The notes below the pieces were generated by a model. It saw only the letters and a list, made by a program, of their open reading frames with translations, was not told the DNA's origin and did no database searches. Below are positions 8,849 to 18,040 of a stretch of DNA of 64,000 bases, one piece after another; positions within the stretch are counted from its first letter, which is position 1; every line of letters starts with the position of its first letter. The stretch spans positions 55,963 to 119,962 of the forward strand of contig JAHHHA010000019.1 of the NCBI GenBank assembly GCA_019359615.1, in the 5' to 3' direction. The DNA is from Cyanosarcina radialis HA8281-LM2. GTDB lineage: Bacteria > Cyanobacteriota > Cyanobacteriia > Cyanobacteriales > CCAP-1448. The position numbers and the translations under genes were made by a program.

Positions 8849-11488
8849 TCAACTCTTTAGTTCTAAGCGTGGAAGCAAATTTTGCAAGGTTTGATAAACT
8901 TTCTTGAGGTAACTGTGATAGGTGGGTTGTTCCCAGCCATCCCAGCGGTAAGTTTTGGGCGCATCGAGCCGATTGGCATTAATTAATTGGGGGAAAGTAG
9001 CTAAAACTTGAGGACTTTGTTGGACTCTATTCGCAGGTTTAAGGGCAATGACATTAAAGCTAAAACCCTCAGTTGTTGACGTCATTACTTGTCCATCTCG
9101 GTGATATACCTGATGAGAACTCGGATCGGTGACGTTCAATAAACCCCAAGGAATCCTGACTTCAATTTCGCCCGTTTGAGTATTATAATTCCAATCTGAT
9201 AGGCTGTTAAAATCTGCTGCTTGACGGTTAGTAGAACCTCGTTTTAAATTGCTGCGAGAGGTACGAATTGCTGAGTATACTTTGCGATCGCGCCCGATTC
9301 GCATCCGATTGGGTTCGGCTTCAATGGTGACAAATTCTCCTGGTTTTTGGGCAGTTGAAACTAACTCGGTAGCAAATCGATGTCGAAATAAACTATAAGG
9401 TTCATGGACTAGCAATCGACTAGTTTTATCTCCAGTTAATTGCACCAGGAACTCCGAACCGTTTTGAGCTTGCAGTGATAAGCCTGGTAATTTAAAAGAG
9501 CCGCGATCGCTTGCATAAGTGTCGATCGCTACCCAAATTTGCTGCTGCTGCCAATTAATTTTTTTCGCTTTGATCCGCAAGTAAATATATCCTTCATCGC
9601 TAGTTACCGCAAATAATTGCAAAGGATTTTCCGGTCTTTCTGCCCGATAAAAAGGTGAAATTTGCTGCCATTCTTGACTTTTACCATCCAACATCACCAT
9701 CTGCGATTTTCCTGGGTGCATGGCGATAATTCCAAAGTTTTGCTCTGGATCTAAAGCGTTATACCAAAGCGGGTTGCGCTCTGGCGGTAATTCGTAATCG
9801 ATAAACATCCAGTTTTTCTTAAACCACTCATCCATCAAAGCAAATAGCACTCCTCCTGCCATTTTGGTGCTAAAAATTTCCTGAAACAGCCGCGCGTCGA
9901 TTTGAGCTTGAGCTTGTTCTGAGTGTCCGCCATGATGCCAACCTTGGGGTTGAAAATGGGCGTTTTCTCGGCTAGTCGGTACGCCGAATTCAGCAATTAA
10001 AATCGGCGTATTTTGATGGTGTCGCTTTAAAGCTTGCAAGTAGCCGTAGTAATTACTACGCCCGAAAGGACTTCTAGCTTTCAAATAACCAGGATCGTAA
10101 GCCATAAAGTCGGGATAGTAAGGATAGGCGTGATAGGTGGCATAAATTCCCGCAGTAAAGGCATTAGTTACCTGGATCTCGTTGATATCGATTCCCACTT
10201 CATCGTTGCTATACTCTTTAATTTCTGCTTGGGGAGAACCCGATGGAATTTGCAAACCCAGTTCTCGTCGCAGACGCATTTCTTCTGTATTGGTGGCTTC
10301 GGTAATGTGGAATAAAGGATCGAGAGTAGGCCAGTTAGTAAAAGAAATCGGTCGTTGCTGGTTGTAGCGATCGATTTCATAAGCCAGCATGGTATCCATC
10401 ATTTTTGCCAGCCATACTTCCATGGCATGACCCCGTTTTACTTGGATAAATCTACCTCGGTATTGAGTGCGATCGGGGTGAATTTTATTGTAATCGACTA
10501 CCGAAAATGGCTCCCATTCCCGACCGATTAAATAAGATAAAGTGCTGTCTGAAACGTCAGCCGTATAGTTTCCACTAGCATGGCCCGGACGTTCGCGCAG
10601 GTTTGCCCGTCCGTGAATTAAATTCACTACTCGCTGCATTTCGGCGACAAATTGTTGCTCGAATTCAGGATGGCTGTAGTCGTCAACTTTTTCTTTTAAA
10701 ACCTCGCTAGGTAACTCAGTCCAAACGCCTTGAATCAGCCAAATTTTGCGGTTAGCAGCAAATTTTTGATTGTGTGCTTTCAACGCCTGATAAAATTCTG
10801 GAGGCAAAATCGTATAGGTACGAATGGTATTAGCGCCCATCGCGCTAATTAGTTCCAGCCATTCGCTGTAAGTTTTCTCTTCGGTGGGAAACTCTGCTGG
10901 AAAACGACCGGGTAACGCTACTCCTAGATTTACCCCTTTGACAAATAAAGGTTTAAAACCTGTAGCAGTGGGAATAGAGAGATAATCGTGGGTAGTTTTG
11001 GCGACGATCTGAGTTTGGCTCGGACGCTGGGGAGTAAGGCGGTTTGCTAGTTCTTTAGCTTGCTGAATGTAAGGTTGAATCCAAGCGTTATTGGTGGTGT
11101 AGCTAGCGGCTCGTTCAAAATATGTCAGAGCTTGTTCGGGTTCTTGGCGTTCTAAGAACACCAATCCTAAACCGACTAAAGCATCAACGCTTTGAGGTAC
11201 GACAGATAAGGCTCGATCGAATCTTTGTTGAGCTAAAGTTAGATTGCCTTGTTGGTAAGCCACATAACCCAAGCCAGTTAAGGCATCCCAGTTGCGGGGA
11301 TTCTCTCGCAGTTGGCGTTGAAAACCCTCCTCAGCTTGAGAGATTTGCCCTTGACGGTAGAGTTGCCACGGATCGCCAGCTTCGTCAGATAAGACGGTAA
11401 GCGGCATTAGCGCCAGAGTCAGCGCCAACAAAAAAGCCAGTCCATATTTCCAGACGCGCCACCAATAACTTAGTAAGGTTTTTTTCAC
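8849..11488 (-). CDS. Large secreted TPR protein with a glycoside-hydrolase-like barrel
   Basis: The 879-residue protein starts with a positive stretch and membrane/signal segment (about residues 13-35). About three TPR repeats follow at residues 40-150 (GYVAYQQGNLTLAQQRFDRA and similar). The central part resembles a TIM-barrel glycosidase: KGVNLGVALPG, GANTIRTYTILPPEFY, and later PILIAEFGVPTSREN with a Glu where a catalytic acid would sit, then GGVLFALMDEWFKKNW. The C-terminal 250 residues are beta-rich. Periplasmic polysaccharide processing is inferred. The TPR-barrel combination is known in cyanobacteria but its substrate is not. Confidence 0.7.
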   Translation of the reverse strand: MKKTLLSYWWRVWKYGLAFLLALTLALMPLTVLSDEAGDPWQLYRQGQISQAEEGFQRQLRENPRNWDALTGLGYVAYQQGNLTLAQQRFDRALSVVPQSVDALVGLGLVFLERQEPEQALTYFERAASYTTNNAWIQPYIQQAKELANRLTPQRPSQTQIVAKTTHDYLSIPTATGFKPLFVKGVNLGVALPGRFPAEFPTEEKTYSEWLELISAMGANTIRTYTILPPEFYQALKAHNQKFAANRKIWLIQGVWTELPSEVLKEKVDDYSHPEFEQQFVAEMQRVVNLIHGRANLRERPGHASGNYTADVSDSTLSYLIGREWEPFSVVDYNKIHPDRTQYRGRFIQVKRGHAMEVWLAKMMDTMLAYEIDRYNQQRPISFTNWPTLDPLFHITEATNTEEMRLRRELGLQIPSGSPQAEIKEYSNDEVGIDINEIQVTNAFTAGIYATYHAYPYYPDFMAYDPGYLKARSPFGRSNYYGYLQALKRHHQNTPILIAEFGVPTSRENAHFQPQGWHHGGHSEQAQAQIDARLFQEIFSTKMAGGVLFALMDEWFKKNWMFIDYELPPERNPLWYNALDPEQNFGIIAMHPGKSQMVMLDGKSQEWQQISPFYRAERPENPLQLFAVTSDEGYIYLRIKAKKINWQQQQIWVAIDTYASDRGSFKLPGLSLQAQNGSEFLVQLTGDKTSRLLVHEPYSLFRHRFATELVSTAQKPGEFVTIEAEPNRMRIGRDRKVYSAIRTSRSNLKRGSTNRQAADFNSLSDWNYNTQTGEIEVRIPWGLLNVTDPSSHQVYHRDGQVMTSTTEGFSFNVIALKPANRVQQSPQVLATFPQLINANRLDAPKTYRWDGWEQPTYHSYLKKVYQTLQNLLPRLELKS

Positions 11489-11539
11489 TATTGAACTTTT
11501 TTAGACTGCCAAGCTAAATATAGCCCTTCTAAATGACTT

Positions 11540-11597
11540 GTGGGATAGCTGTCCCGGCTGTCCCAGTGGGCAGGCTGGAAGCCTACCCCACAAGATT
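11540..11597. repeat. Palindromic repeat family R2 (TGTGGGATAG...CTATCCCACA type)
   Basis: The unit reads TTGTGGGATAGCTGTCCC, then GGCAGGCTGGAAGCCTACC and CCACAAG. Related copies are at 28494-28526 and 38353-38466. It lies between the divergent TPR/glycosidase-like gene and the AurF-like gene, just upstream of the latter's promoter region. Confidence 0.7.
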
Positions 11598-11643
11598 TTC
11601 AGAGATGATTTAGACTCACTATAGGAAGTCTACTTATCTTTAT

Positions 11644-12891
11644 ATGAGTAACACTTTAGTTGAATCTCAAACTAACACGCTGCTAGAAAATCATCAGACA
11701 TATCGCAAGCTCCAAATTAATTACACGCGGAACCAGCAACAAGACCATACAAAATTGTTAGATGAATCGGCGGCAGCTTTTCGATATGAAGACTGCAAAA
11801 ATGAATATTGGAATCCAGAGGAGTTTTCTTTACTTTATGGTACTGCTTTATGGGTGCAAGCTAGTCCTAGTCAGAGGATTATCTTAAACCAACTTTATTG
11901 GGTAGCTTACTACTCGCAAATCATTTCTGCTGAAATTGCCACTATTTACTTCAATCAAACTAGCGCCGCTGGACTTTATGCTCAAGAAGATTTCCGGTTA
12001 GTATGCGATATGCTCGATTTAGAATCTACTCAAGAAAGAGCGCATATCAACGCCTTTAAGAAAGTTTCAGAACAGGTAGAATTAGCTTTATTCAACAAGC
12101 GAGTTTTTACTTACTCAATGCGCGGTCCTTTTGCCGAAACCATGGTATTTGCCGATACTAATGCCATCAAGCGCAAGTGGAAGCAACTTCAATTGCAGTG
12201 CTTTGGAATGCTCTCGGCAGGAAATACATTTCTAGCTTGTCAATACTTTACCGTCAGGGGGGTGCGAACCTTAAATGGGAAGTTGGTGCAGCACAAGTTG
12301 GGTAATTACTATCAAAAACACCCTCATCCAGAAAATGCGCCTATTCCCTCAAAGATATCGTACTATCACTTTATGGATGAAAGCTTTCATTTTAATAGTT
12401 CCACAATTCTTTCCCATGAAGTGCTTAAATGTATCAAGCCACCAACCGATTTTGAAAGCTGGGTGGCAAATTTAGGCGTGCGCGGATGCCAAAAAGATCA
12501 TTATCACTTCTCAGTCGCAATTAACGGCATTTTTTGGTACGATCCGGCACTTTATGGAGCGATTTACCAAGTTTTGCGATCGCCTACTTTTAGCATGAGC
12601 GATCGAGAGGCGAAAGAGATGATGCGTCTGTGTTTTACCCAAGAATCTGAAGGCTTGCACCGCAGCTACCAGACCCACGCCGAAGCAGTAGAATCTTACA
12701 AGGTTTATTTAGCATCGATCGACTACCTCTGGAAAAGTAATCGGGAAATGTCTATTATGGCTAGTAATTCGATTCCTAAGTACCTCGATCGTCAAAGAAA
12801 GGCTTGGATGAGAAATCAGGACTTCGATCGCGTAGCCACGGACTCTAAAGTTCCGCCGTGCGACGACGGAACCGCGTCCTCCTGTGCGTAG
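11644..12891 (+). CDS. Putative non-haem di-iron oxygenase (AurF / ferritin-like)
   Basis: A 415-residue soluble protein. It has two carboxylate-histidine motifs expected of a di-iron four-helix bundle: Glu97 followed by ERAH (Glu131, His134), and DESFH (Asp245, Glu246, His249) followed by a further histidine in ILSHEV. The E-x33-ExxH spacing and the DExxH are close to the signature of p-aminobenzoate N-oxygenase AurF. Oxidation of an amine or C-H bond is inferred, with no substrate evidence. A small membrane protein and a Rieske oxygenase follow on the same strand. The last 25 residues look repeat-derived (see findings). Confidence 0.6.
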   Translation: MSNTLVESQTNTLLENHQTYRKLQINYTRNQQQDHTKLLDESAAAFRYEDCKNEYWNPEEFSLLYGTALWVQASPSQRIILNQLYWVAYYSQIISAEIATIYFNQTSAAGLYAQEDFRLVCDMLDLESTQERAHINAFKKVSEQVELALFNKRVFTYSMRGPFAETMVFADTNAIKRKWKQLQLQCFGMLSAGNTFLACQYFTVRGVRTLNGKLVQHKLGNYYQKHPHPENAPIPSKISYYHFMDESFHFNSSTILSHEVLKCIKPPTDFESWVANLGVRGCQKDHYHFSVAINGIFWYDPALYGAIYQVLRSPTFSMSDREAKEMMRLCFTQESEGLHRSYQTHAEAVESYKVYLASIDYLWKSNREMSIMASNSIPKYLDRQRKAWMRNQDFDRVATDSKVPPCDDGTASSCA

Positions 12892-12921
12892 CACGTATCG
12901 CGTCTAAATTCAGGTGAAAAT

Positions 12922-13386
12922 ATGAATAGAAAAATGAAAATAGCTTTTGGCTGTTACCTGGCAGCCATCGTCATCATTGCCAGTCTGGCTCTAACTTACT
13001 TATTTACTCCGCAGTTATTATCCTATCAAGAACAAGCTGTTGGAGTCAGTTGGTCGCAATTACAACCAGGATTTAAAACTCAATTTTTGTCTCTATTGAA
13101 AGTATCAGGAGGAGGATATCTATCGACAGCGATCGCTCTAGCAATTTTGTTATTTATCCCCTTTAAGCAAAATGAAAATTGGGCGAGGATAGCAATTGCT
13201 GCTTTAGGAAGTCTAGCAGTTTTAATTGTTAACTATGCTGGTTTAACGCTGATGTTAAATACTCCAAGTCGTCCGCCTTTAATTGCCGGGCCGATTACGA
13301 TCGCTTTGTTAATTGCAGGCTTTATCCTTTCCAGCGGCATCAAAAAGAGAAAGGAAACTAAAATATCTGAAACAGTTGGAGTCTGA
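12922..13386 (+). CDS. Small four-helix membrane protein, unknown
   Basis: A 154-residue protein with four hydrophobic segments, at about residues 8-30, 65-85, 90-112 and 118-138, and a lysine-rich C-terminus. The ATG at 12922 has weak SD-like sequence (AGGTGAAA). I do not recognise a family. It lies 30 bp after the AurF-like gene and 107 bp before the Rieske gene on the same strand. It may therefore be part of that oxygenase cluster, for instance as a membrane partner, but that is inference from position only. Confidence 0.7.
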   Translation: MNRKMKIAFGCYLAAIVIIASLALTYLFTPQLLSYQEQAVGVSWSQLQPGFKTQFLSLLKVSGGGYLSTAIALAILLFIPFKQNENWARIAIAALGSLAVLIVNYAGLTLMLNTPSRPPLIAGPITIALLIAGFILSSGIKKRKETKISETVGV

Positions 13387-13399
13387 TGGTTTTGTAGAG

Positions 13400-13470
13400 G
13401 CGTAGCTAAAATGAGGCATTACGGTTGGGTTCGTTGGGTTTCCTGCCCTTCACCCAACCTACAGCTATTG
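13400..13470. repeat. Palindromic repeat family R3 (GTTGGGT...ACCCAACCTAC)
   Basis: The unit contains GAGGCATTACGGTTGGGTTC, GTTGGGTTTC and CACCCAACCTAC. Related units occur at 19395-19612, 27180-27236, 34918-34975 and 45465-45545, in both orientations. It sits between the small membrane protein and the Rieske gene and creates a false upstream start for the latter at 13425. Confidence 0.75.
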
Positions 13471-13493
13471 CACTATGGGAATTGGTATCGATC

Positions 13494-14549
13494 GTGAAAG
13501 TCTTTAATAACTGGGATATTGTTGCCAAAGGTTGGTATATTGCTTGCCTTAGCCGAGAAATTACTCAAGGAAAGGCAAAATCTCTAGAAGTTTGCGGCAA
13601 CAGAATCGTTGTCTTTCGAGGAGAGGACGGCAAAGTTAGAGCCTTAGATGCTTATTGTCCTCACTTGGGAACCGATCTAGGAATTGGCAGAGTCGATCGC
13701 AATTATATCCGCTGTTTTTTTCATCATTGGGCATTCGATGGTGAAGGTAATTGTCAAGATATTCCTTGTCAATCTCACATTCCCGAAAATGCTCGCACTC
13801 AAGCTTATGCGACTGAAGAAAAGTACGATTTTATTTGGATATATCCAGATGTTAGAGCGCCTGAAGGGTTAGCAGAATTTGATGAATTAAAAGGCAAACA
13901 ACTAGTAATATCACACGATAAAGCTTTCGAGCGCAGTTGTCACCATCACATCTGCATGATGAACGGTATAGACGTGCAACACTTGCAAACCGTACACCAA
14001 TTAGATATAGAGATGGAACTATCTTTACAAGCAAATCAATCGGGCAATATTATTGACTTTACCTTGCGAGGAAAGTTTCCCGAAACTACTTTTAGAGAAA
14101 GAATTGGTAGAAAAATTCTCGGTGAAACTTATGAATATTCGATGAGATATGCTGACGGCTGTATAGGAATGCTAACCACGATGAAGAATGTCAAGTTTGT
14201 TCCAAGATTGCACATGATTTATGCCTATACACCTCTAACTTCTGCAAAAACTCGCATCCAACCGATTTATGTCACAGCAAAAAGAAATGGTATATTTGGC
14301 TGGCTAATAGCGCGAGTTTTACTTTTGCTAACTAAGTTAGGATATTACGCACTGCGAGAAGAAGATGGCAAAATTTATGACAATATTAGATTTTTCCCTC
14401 ATGCCGTTTTGAGTATCGATTCACCTTTGTTAAAATATATGAGTTATGTCGATCGCCTCACGCCATCGAAATGGTCGAATCAAGTCAAAAGTCAAGCTTC
14501 GGCAAGCTCAGCTACCAAATCAAAAGTCAAAAATAGTTTTGATGAATGA
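13494..14549 (+). CDS. Rieske non-haem iron oxygenase, alpha-subunit type
   Basis: About 351 residues from a GTG at 13494. The frame opens further upstream (13425) but those codons are an R3 repeat. The Rieske centre is intact: YCPHLGTDLG and CFFHHWAFDGEG give the C-x-H and C-x2-H ligands. The mononuclear iron site is NGIDVQHLQTVHQ (D-x2-H-x4-H). The protein resembles Rieske oxygenases that act on rings or alkyl groups; the substrate is unknown. The C-terminal 20 residues (SQASASSATKSKVKNSFDE) are coded by an AGTCAAA-type repeat. The gene overlaps the Tab2 gene by 8 bases. Confidence 0.85.
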   Translation: MKVFNNWDIVAKGWYIACLSREITQGKAKSLEVCGNRIVVFRGEDGKVRALDAYCPHLGTDLGIGRVDRNYIRCFFHHWAFDGEGNCQDIPCQSHIPENARTQAYATEEKYDFIWIYPDVRAPEGLAEFDELKGKQLVISHDKAFERSCHHHICMMNGIDVQHLQTVHQLDIEMELSLQANQSGNIIDFTLRGKFPETTFRERIGRKILGETYEYSMRYADGCIGMLTTMKNVKFVPRLHMIYAYTPLTSAKTRIQPIYVTAKRNGIFGWLIARVLLLLTKLGYYALREEDGKIYDNIRFFPHAVLSIDSPLLKYMSYVDRLTPSKWSNQVKSQASASSATKSKVKNSFDE

Positions 14550-15378
14550 AGTAATTTGGCAAATAGATTTTTATCGCTGTCCGATCGAAGATAAAACAGG
14601 GCAAGTATTATGGGAATTGTCCATCTGCGATTCTACAAGTCAGTTTACTTATGAAGCTTTTTGTCCGCAGTCAGAAGTTAACTCTAATTGGTTAGTTTCT
14701 CAATTACAACAAGCTGCTGGTGGCAATCTTCCATCTGCAATCCAAGTGTTTCGCCCTCAATCTTTGAGTTTAATCGAATTAGCTGCTAAACAACTCGGAA
14801 TTAAAGTAGAACCAACTCGCCGCACTCAAGCTTTAAAAGAATGGTTGCGATCGAAAGCTCAAAATTACCCTACCACGAAGGAACCTTACGACCCCTTAGC
14901 TTTGGATAAACCACCTCCAACACCATTACCAGAAAATCTTTGGGGAGAAGAGTGGCGATTGGCGGCGCTACCAGCCAGTGAAATTCAAGAAGTAATTAAA
15001 AATCGTCCAATTCCGATTCTAGAAATGCCAGAATTTTTATTACCCATCAACTTAGGTTTAGCCTCAACCGCGACTGTACCTGGGGTAGTAATTTATGGTG
15101 GCAGGCGATCGATGCAATTAGCCCGCTGGTTACAAGATGTGCGCCCCGTATCATTAAATTACATAGCTGGCGATCCAGATGGATTAATTTTAGAAGCTGG
15201 TTTGGTAGATAGATGGGTAGTAGCTACGTTTGCTGACAAAGAAGTAGCAGCAGCAGCGCAAAGGTACGAACAGCGAAAGCAATCGAGTCGCGGATTGCAT
15301 TTTTTGCTCGTTCAACCCGACGATTCAGGCATGACTCATACTGGCTTTTGGCTGCTGCAAAATCCTAAATCACCCTAG
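14542..15378 (+). CDS. Tab2/Atab2-type RNA-binding protein (DUF1092)
   Basis: About 278 residues, started at the ATG at 14542 (MNEVIWQIDFYRCPIED), which lies inside the last codons of the Rieske gene. It has the family landmarks: the N-terminal WQIDFYRCP strand, FRPQSLSLIELAAKQLG, LPENLWGEEWRLAALPA and a C-terminal HFLLVQPDDSGMTHTGFWLL. In algae and plants Tab2/ATAB2 binds the psaB mRNA and is needed for photosystem I translation. A cyanobacterial role in photosystem biogenesis is inferred from the family. The overlap with an oxygenase gene is probably fortuitous. Confidence 0.9.
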   Translation: MNEVIWQIDFYRCPIEDKTGQVLWELSICDSTSQFTYEAFCPQSEVNSNWLVSQLQQAAGGNLPSAIQVFRPQSLSLIELAAKQLGIKVEPTRRTQALKEWLRSKAQNYPTTKEPYDPLALDKPPPTPLPENLWGEEWRLAALPASEIQEVIKNRPIPILEMPEFLLPINLGLASTATVPGVVIYGGRRSMQLARWLQDVRPVSLNYIAGDPDGLILEAGLVDRWVVATFADKEVAAAAQRYEQRKQSSRGLHFLLVQPDDSGMTHTGFWLLQNPKSP

Positions 15379-15455
15379 AGGCATTGGGATAGGGATAGTT
15401 TAGATCGGATACCCAAGAAAGCCGATGCTCTAGAACAGACTGAAAAGTTAATCTG

Positions 15456-15992
15456 ATGAAAGTAGCAGTTATTCCCCATGACCCGAAATGGCAACGCGCA
15501 TTTGAAATTGAATCGCACCAAATAGCCCTAGCACTGAGTGAAGATCTGGCAGCGGTGCATCACATTGGCAGTACAGCCATTCCTCAAATTTATGCCAAGC
15601 CGATTATCGACATTTTGCTTGAGGTTAAAGACATCGGGAAACTCGAAGATCGAGCTTCGCATCTAGAGGCATTGGGTTATGAAGCCATGGGTGAGTTTGG
15701 GATTCCAGGCCGCCGTTATTTCCGCAAGAACGATAGCGGAGGTATCAGAACGCATCAAATTCACGCTTTTGAAATTGGTTCGCCGCAGATAGAACGCCAC
15801 ATAGCATTTCGAGATTACATGACAGTTCATCCTGAAGACGCTCAAAAATACAGCGAACTGAAGCGGGAACTCGCTCGGCAATACCCCGATGATATTAACG
15901 GCTACATGGATGGCAAGGATGGATTCATTAAAGAGATGGATCTGAAAGCAGCGGCGTGGCGATCGTCTCTAACAAATAGAGCAAACAGCTAG
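15456..15992 (+). CDS. GrpB family nucleotidyltransferase-like protein
   Basis: A 178-residue protein matching the GrpB/UPF0157 family. It begins VIPHDPKWQRAFE and has the nucleotidyltransferase-like motif HIGSTAIPQIYAKPIIDILL at residues 36-56, then GRRYFRK, THQIHAFE and RHIAFRDYM. Family members share the fold of nucleotidyltransferases, but their substrate is mostly unknown. The gene stands alone, convergent with cysE. Confidence 0.9.
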   Translation: MKVAVIPHDPKWQRAFEIESHQIALALSEDLAAVHHIGSTAIPQIYAKPIIDILLEVKDIGKLEDRASHLEALGYEAMGEFGIPGRRYFRKNDSGGIRTHQIHAFEIGSPQIERHIAFRDYMTVHPEDAQKYSELKRELARQYPDDINGYMDGKDGFIKEMDLKAAAWRSSLTNRANS

Positions 15993-16040
15993 ATCGATTG
16001 CCATCGGTTGTTGCACTCGACCGCAGAGGAGCGATCGCTA

Positions 16041-16835
16041 TTAGATCCCAGAACCATCTAAAAATTGCTGAATTACCCTGTCTCTAAGCTTGCAGCTAGG
16101 AGCGGCAACGGCTGGCGCTGGAGATTCCTTAAGGCTTACGGAAGATTCATCAAGACTTACCGAGGTCGATCGCTTGGCAGGAGAGATCGCGACTGGTTGT
16201 CCTTGTCCTTGTAGTTGTTGGATCTGCTGTTCTAGAGTTTCAATGCGATCGACTAAGGCCCGAATTGCTGCTGCTTCCGAGTCAGGCAAACTGCCGTGTT
16301 CCAAAGGATTGACCCGCACGCCAGAACGAAAGACAATTCGACCGGGAACCCCAACCACCGTGCAATCGGAAGGCACATCTCTCAATACTACCGAACCAGC
16401 CCCAATCCGCACGTTGTTGCCGATTTGCAGGTTGCCTAAAACTTTTGCACCGGCCCCTACTACGACATTTTCTCCTAGCGTCGGGTGGCGCTTGCCGCTT
16501 TGCTTGCCAGTACCGCCGAGGGTGACACCTTGATAGATCAGAGCGTAATCGCCGACAATCGCTGTTTCTCCAATTACCACACCCATACCGTGGTCGATAA
16601 ACACGCCCCGTCCTATAGCCGCTCCAGGATGAATTTCAATCCCCGTGAAAAAGCGAGCCAAGTGGGACATCATTCGAGGAATGAAGGGAATGCCTAAGAC
16701 GTGCAGCCAATGAGCGAACCTATGACTCAATAGGGCTTGCAATCCTGGATAGCAGAACAGCACTTCCAGCCAGTTGCGAGCAGCGGGATCGCGATCGAAG
16801 ATAATCTTAAAATCAGCTAGCAGCGTAGATAGCAC
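16041..16835 (-). CDS. cysE: Serine O-acetyltransferase
   Basis: A 264-residue protein that transfers acetyl from acetyl-CoA to L-serine, the first step of cysteine synthesis, in the cytoplasm. The N-terminal helical part ([18 protein letters not shown]) is followed by left-handed beta-helix hexapeptides ([40 protein letters not shown]). The catalytic histidines are in FIDHGMG and GKRHPTLG. Compared with short bacterial CysE it has a C-terminal extension with a predicted coiled coil ([20 protein letters not shown]) and a variable tail, common in cyanobacterial versions. Confidence 0.93.
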   Translation of the reverse strand: MLSTLLADFKIIFDRDPAARNWLEVLFCYPGLQALLSHRFAHWLHVLGIPFIPRMMSHLARFFTGIEIHPGAAIGRGVFIDHGMGVVIGETAIVGDYALIYQGVTLGGTGKQSGKRHPTLGENVVVGAGAKVLGNLQIGNNVRIGAGSVVLRDVPSDCTVVGVPGRIVFRSGVRVNPLEHGSLPDSEAAAIRALVDRIETLEQQIQQLQGQGQPVAISPAKRSTSVSLDESSVSLKESPAPAVAAPSCKLRDRVIQQFLDGSGI

Positions 16836-16954
16836 GAGCGGTTATCCAAACTATGGGTTCGACTATCCATTTTATCTCTATAGTTGCCACATGAGTAAGA
16901 GCGATCGGGTACGGCTTTCCTGCAATGGTGGCGATAATAAAATTCGATAGCATT

Positions 16955-17163
16955 CTAGTAGAAGGCGCAGAGGGAGAGGGCGAAGAGGGCGAAGAGGGCG
17001 AGAGAGGGAAGCAGGGGAGGCAGGGGAGGCAGGGGAGAATTTTTAACTCAACACTCCACACTCAATACTTCTCAATTCTGAACTCCTAAACTCCTAAACT
17101 CCTGAACTCCTGAACTTCTGAACTCCTGAACTTCTGAACTCCTGAACTTCTGAACTCCTGTAT
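16955..17163. repeat. Low-complexity and short tandem repeats
   Basis: Two blocks lie in the 345-bp gap before the coiled-coil gene. Positions 16960-17040 carry purine-rich iterations (GAAGAGGGC and GGGGAGGCA units). Positions 17080-17163 carry alternating AACTCCTG and AACTTCTG units, an STRR family also found at 39045-39087 and 51635-51690. No gene is supported in this gap. Confidence 0.8.
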
Positions 17164-17180
17164 TCTTTTTAAACAAAACT

Positions 17181-17933
17181 ATGTCTGACTCCATCAAAGA
17201 ACAAATTCAAGCTGATATTGAAAAAGCCAAATCGGAAGGACAATTGAGAGCCGAGAAAATTCGAGAAATAATTCGCTCGGCCATGTTTGGCGCGGCTAGC
17301 GAACTCAAAGCTGGTTCTAGCGAGATCGGGTTGACAGCCAGGGAGGCGATCGCCACCATAGTAGATGCTGTGAAAGAAAAAGGTAAAGACATCAAAGAAG
17401 AAGTAACAGCAGCGGTTGAAGGCGCGATCGAAGGCATCAGCCAAGGCAAACGAGATGCGATCGCTAAAACCGAAACCGAAATTCAACAACTGCAAGCTCA
17501 AATCGAAACGGACGAACAAGAATTGCAGTCAAATATCGATAGTGCTTTAACTCAAATCGAAACTGCTAGCCCAGAAGCTTCCTCTGATATTAGATCGACC
17601 ATTCAAAGTGCAGTTGATGCCCTCAAAGATACTGAAGAAGCCGCTTTGATGCGCAAGCGTTACGCTCAACTGCAAGCTCAGTTGGCAGTTCTTCGAGCCA
17701 ATTTAGCTGCTCGTTATGGCGAACGTCATGAAGACGTGAAGAAGCATCTGGAAACAGCCAAAACTTGGTATAACAACGCTCAAGAGCGATCGCGATCGGG
17801 CGAACCCAACCTTTTGCAAAAGAAGCAAGCAGAGTTTGAAGCCAAGCTCAGCGAGACGGGAACTGCTTTAGCTCGCAAGGAAAAGCAAGTCAAGCAACTG
17901 CTAAAAGAACTGTGGCAAACTATCACTGAATAG
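17181..17933 (+). CDS. Alpha-helical coiled-coil protein, unknown
   Basis: A 250-residue, cysteine-free, highly charged protein. Residues 1-100 have Ala/Gly-rich amphipathic helices (REIIRSAMFGAASELKAG). Residues 95-130 (TETEIQQLQAQIETDEQELQ) and 150-180 and 205-245 are predicted coiled coils. Parts recall histone H1-like or LEA-like stress proteins, but I do not recognise a family. It stands alone between STRRs and the TetR promoter. A structural or stress role is possible but not shown. Confidence 0.7.
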   Translation: MSDSIKEQIQADIEKAKSEGQLRAEKIREIIRSAMFGAASELKAGSSEIGLTAREAIATIVDAVKEKGKDIKEEVTAAVEGAIEGISQGKRDAIAKTETEIQQLQAQIETDEQELQSNIDSALTQIETASPEASSDIRSTIQSAVDALKDTEEAALMRKRYAQLQAQLAVLRANLAARYGERHEDVKKHLETAKTWYNNAQERSRSGEPNLLQKKQAEFEAKLSETGTALARKEKQVKQLLKELWQTITE

Positions 17934-18005
17934 GAGATAGGGCTTCGATCGCTCTAACTGGAGTTGCTGCGTAAGTCCGGATCGAGTTTCTCGATCGATC
18001 GTTAC

Positions 18006-18034
18006 TTGACATCTTCTCTGCCTACTAGTAGGAT
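18006..18034 (+). promoter_or_regulatory. Promoter with overlapping TetR operator, upstream of the TetR gene
   Basis: TTGACA at 18006-18011 is followed after exactly 17 bases by TAGGAT at 18029-18034, a good sigma70-type promoter. The perfect 12-bp palindrome CCTACTAGTAGG (18021-18032) overlaps the -10 box. The expected start of transcription falls at or next to the ATG at 18041, so the message may be leaderless. The same motif recurs before the next gene. Confidence 0.75.
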
Positions 18035-18040
18035 GATGAC

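Noticed and set aside
17080..17163. AACTCCTG/AACTTCTG units as protein-coding
   Set aside because: The same units occur in other intergenic gaps and no ribosome site or conserved frame is associated.
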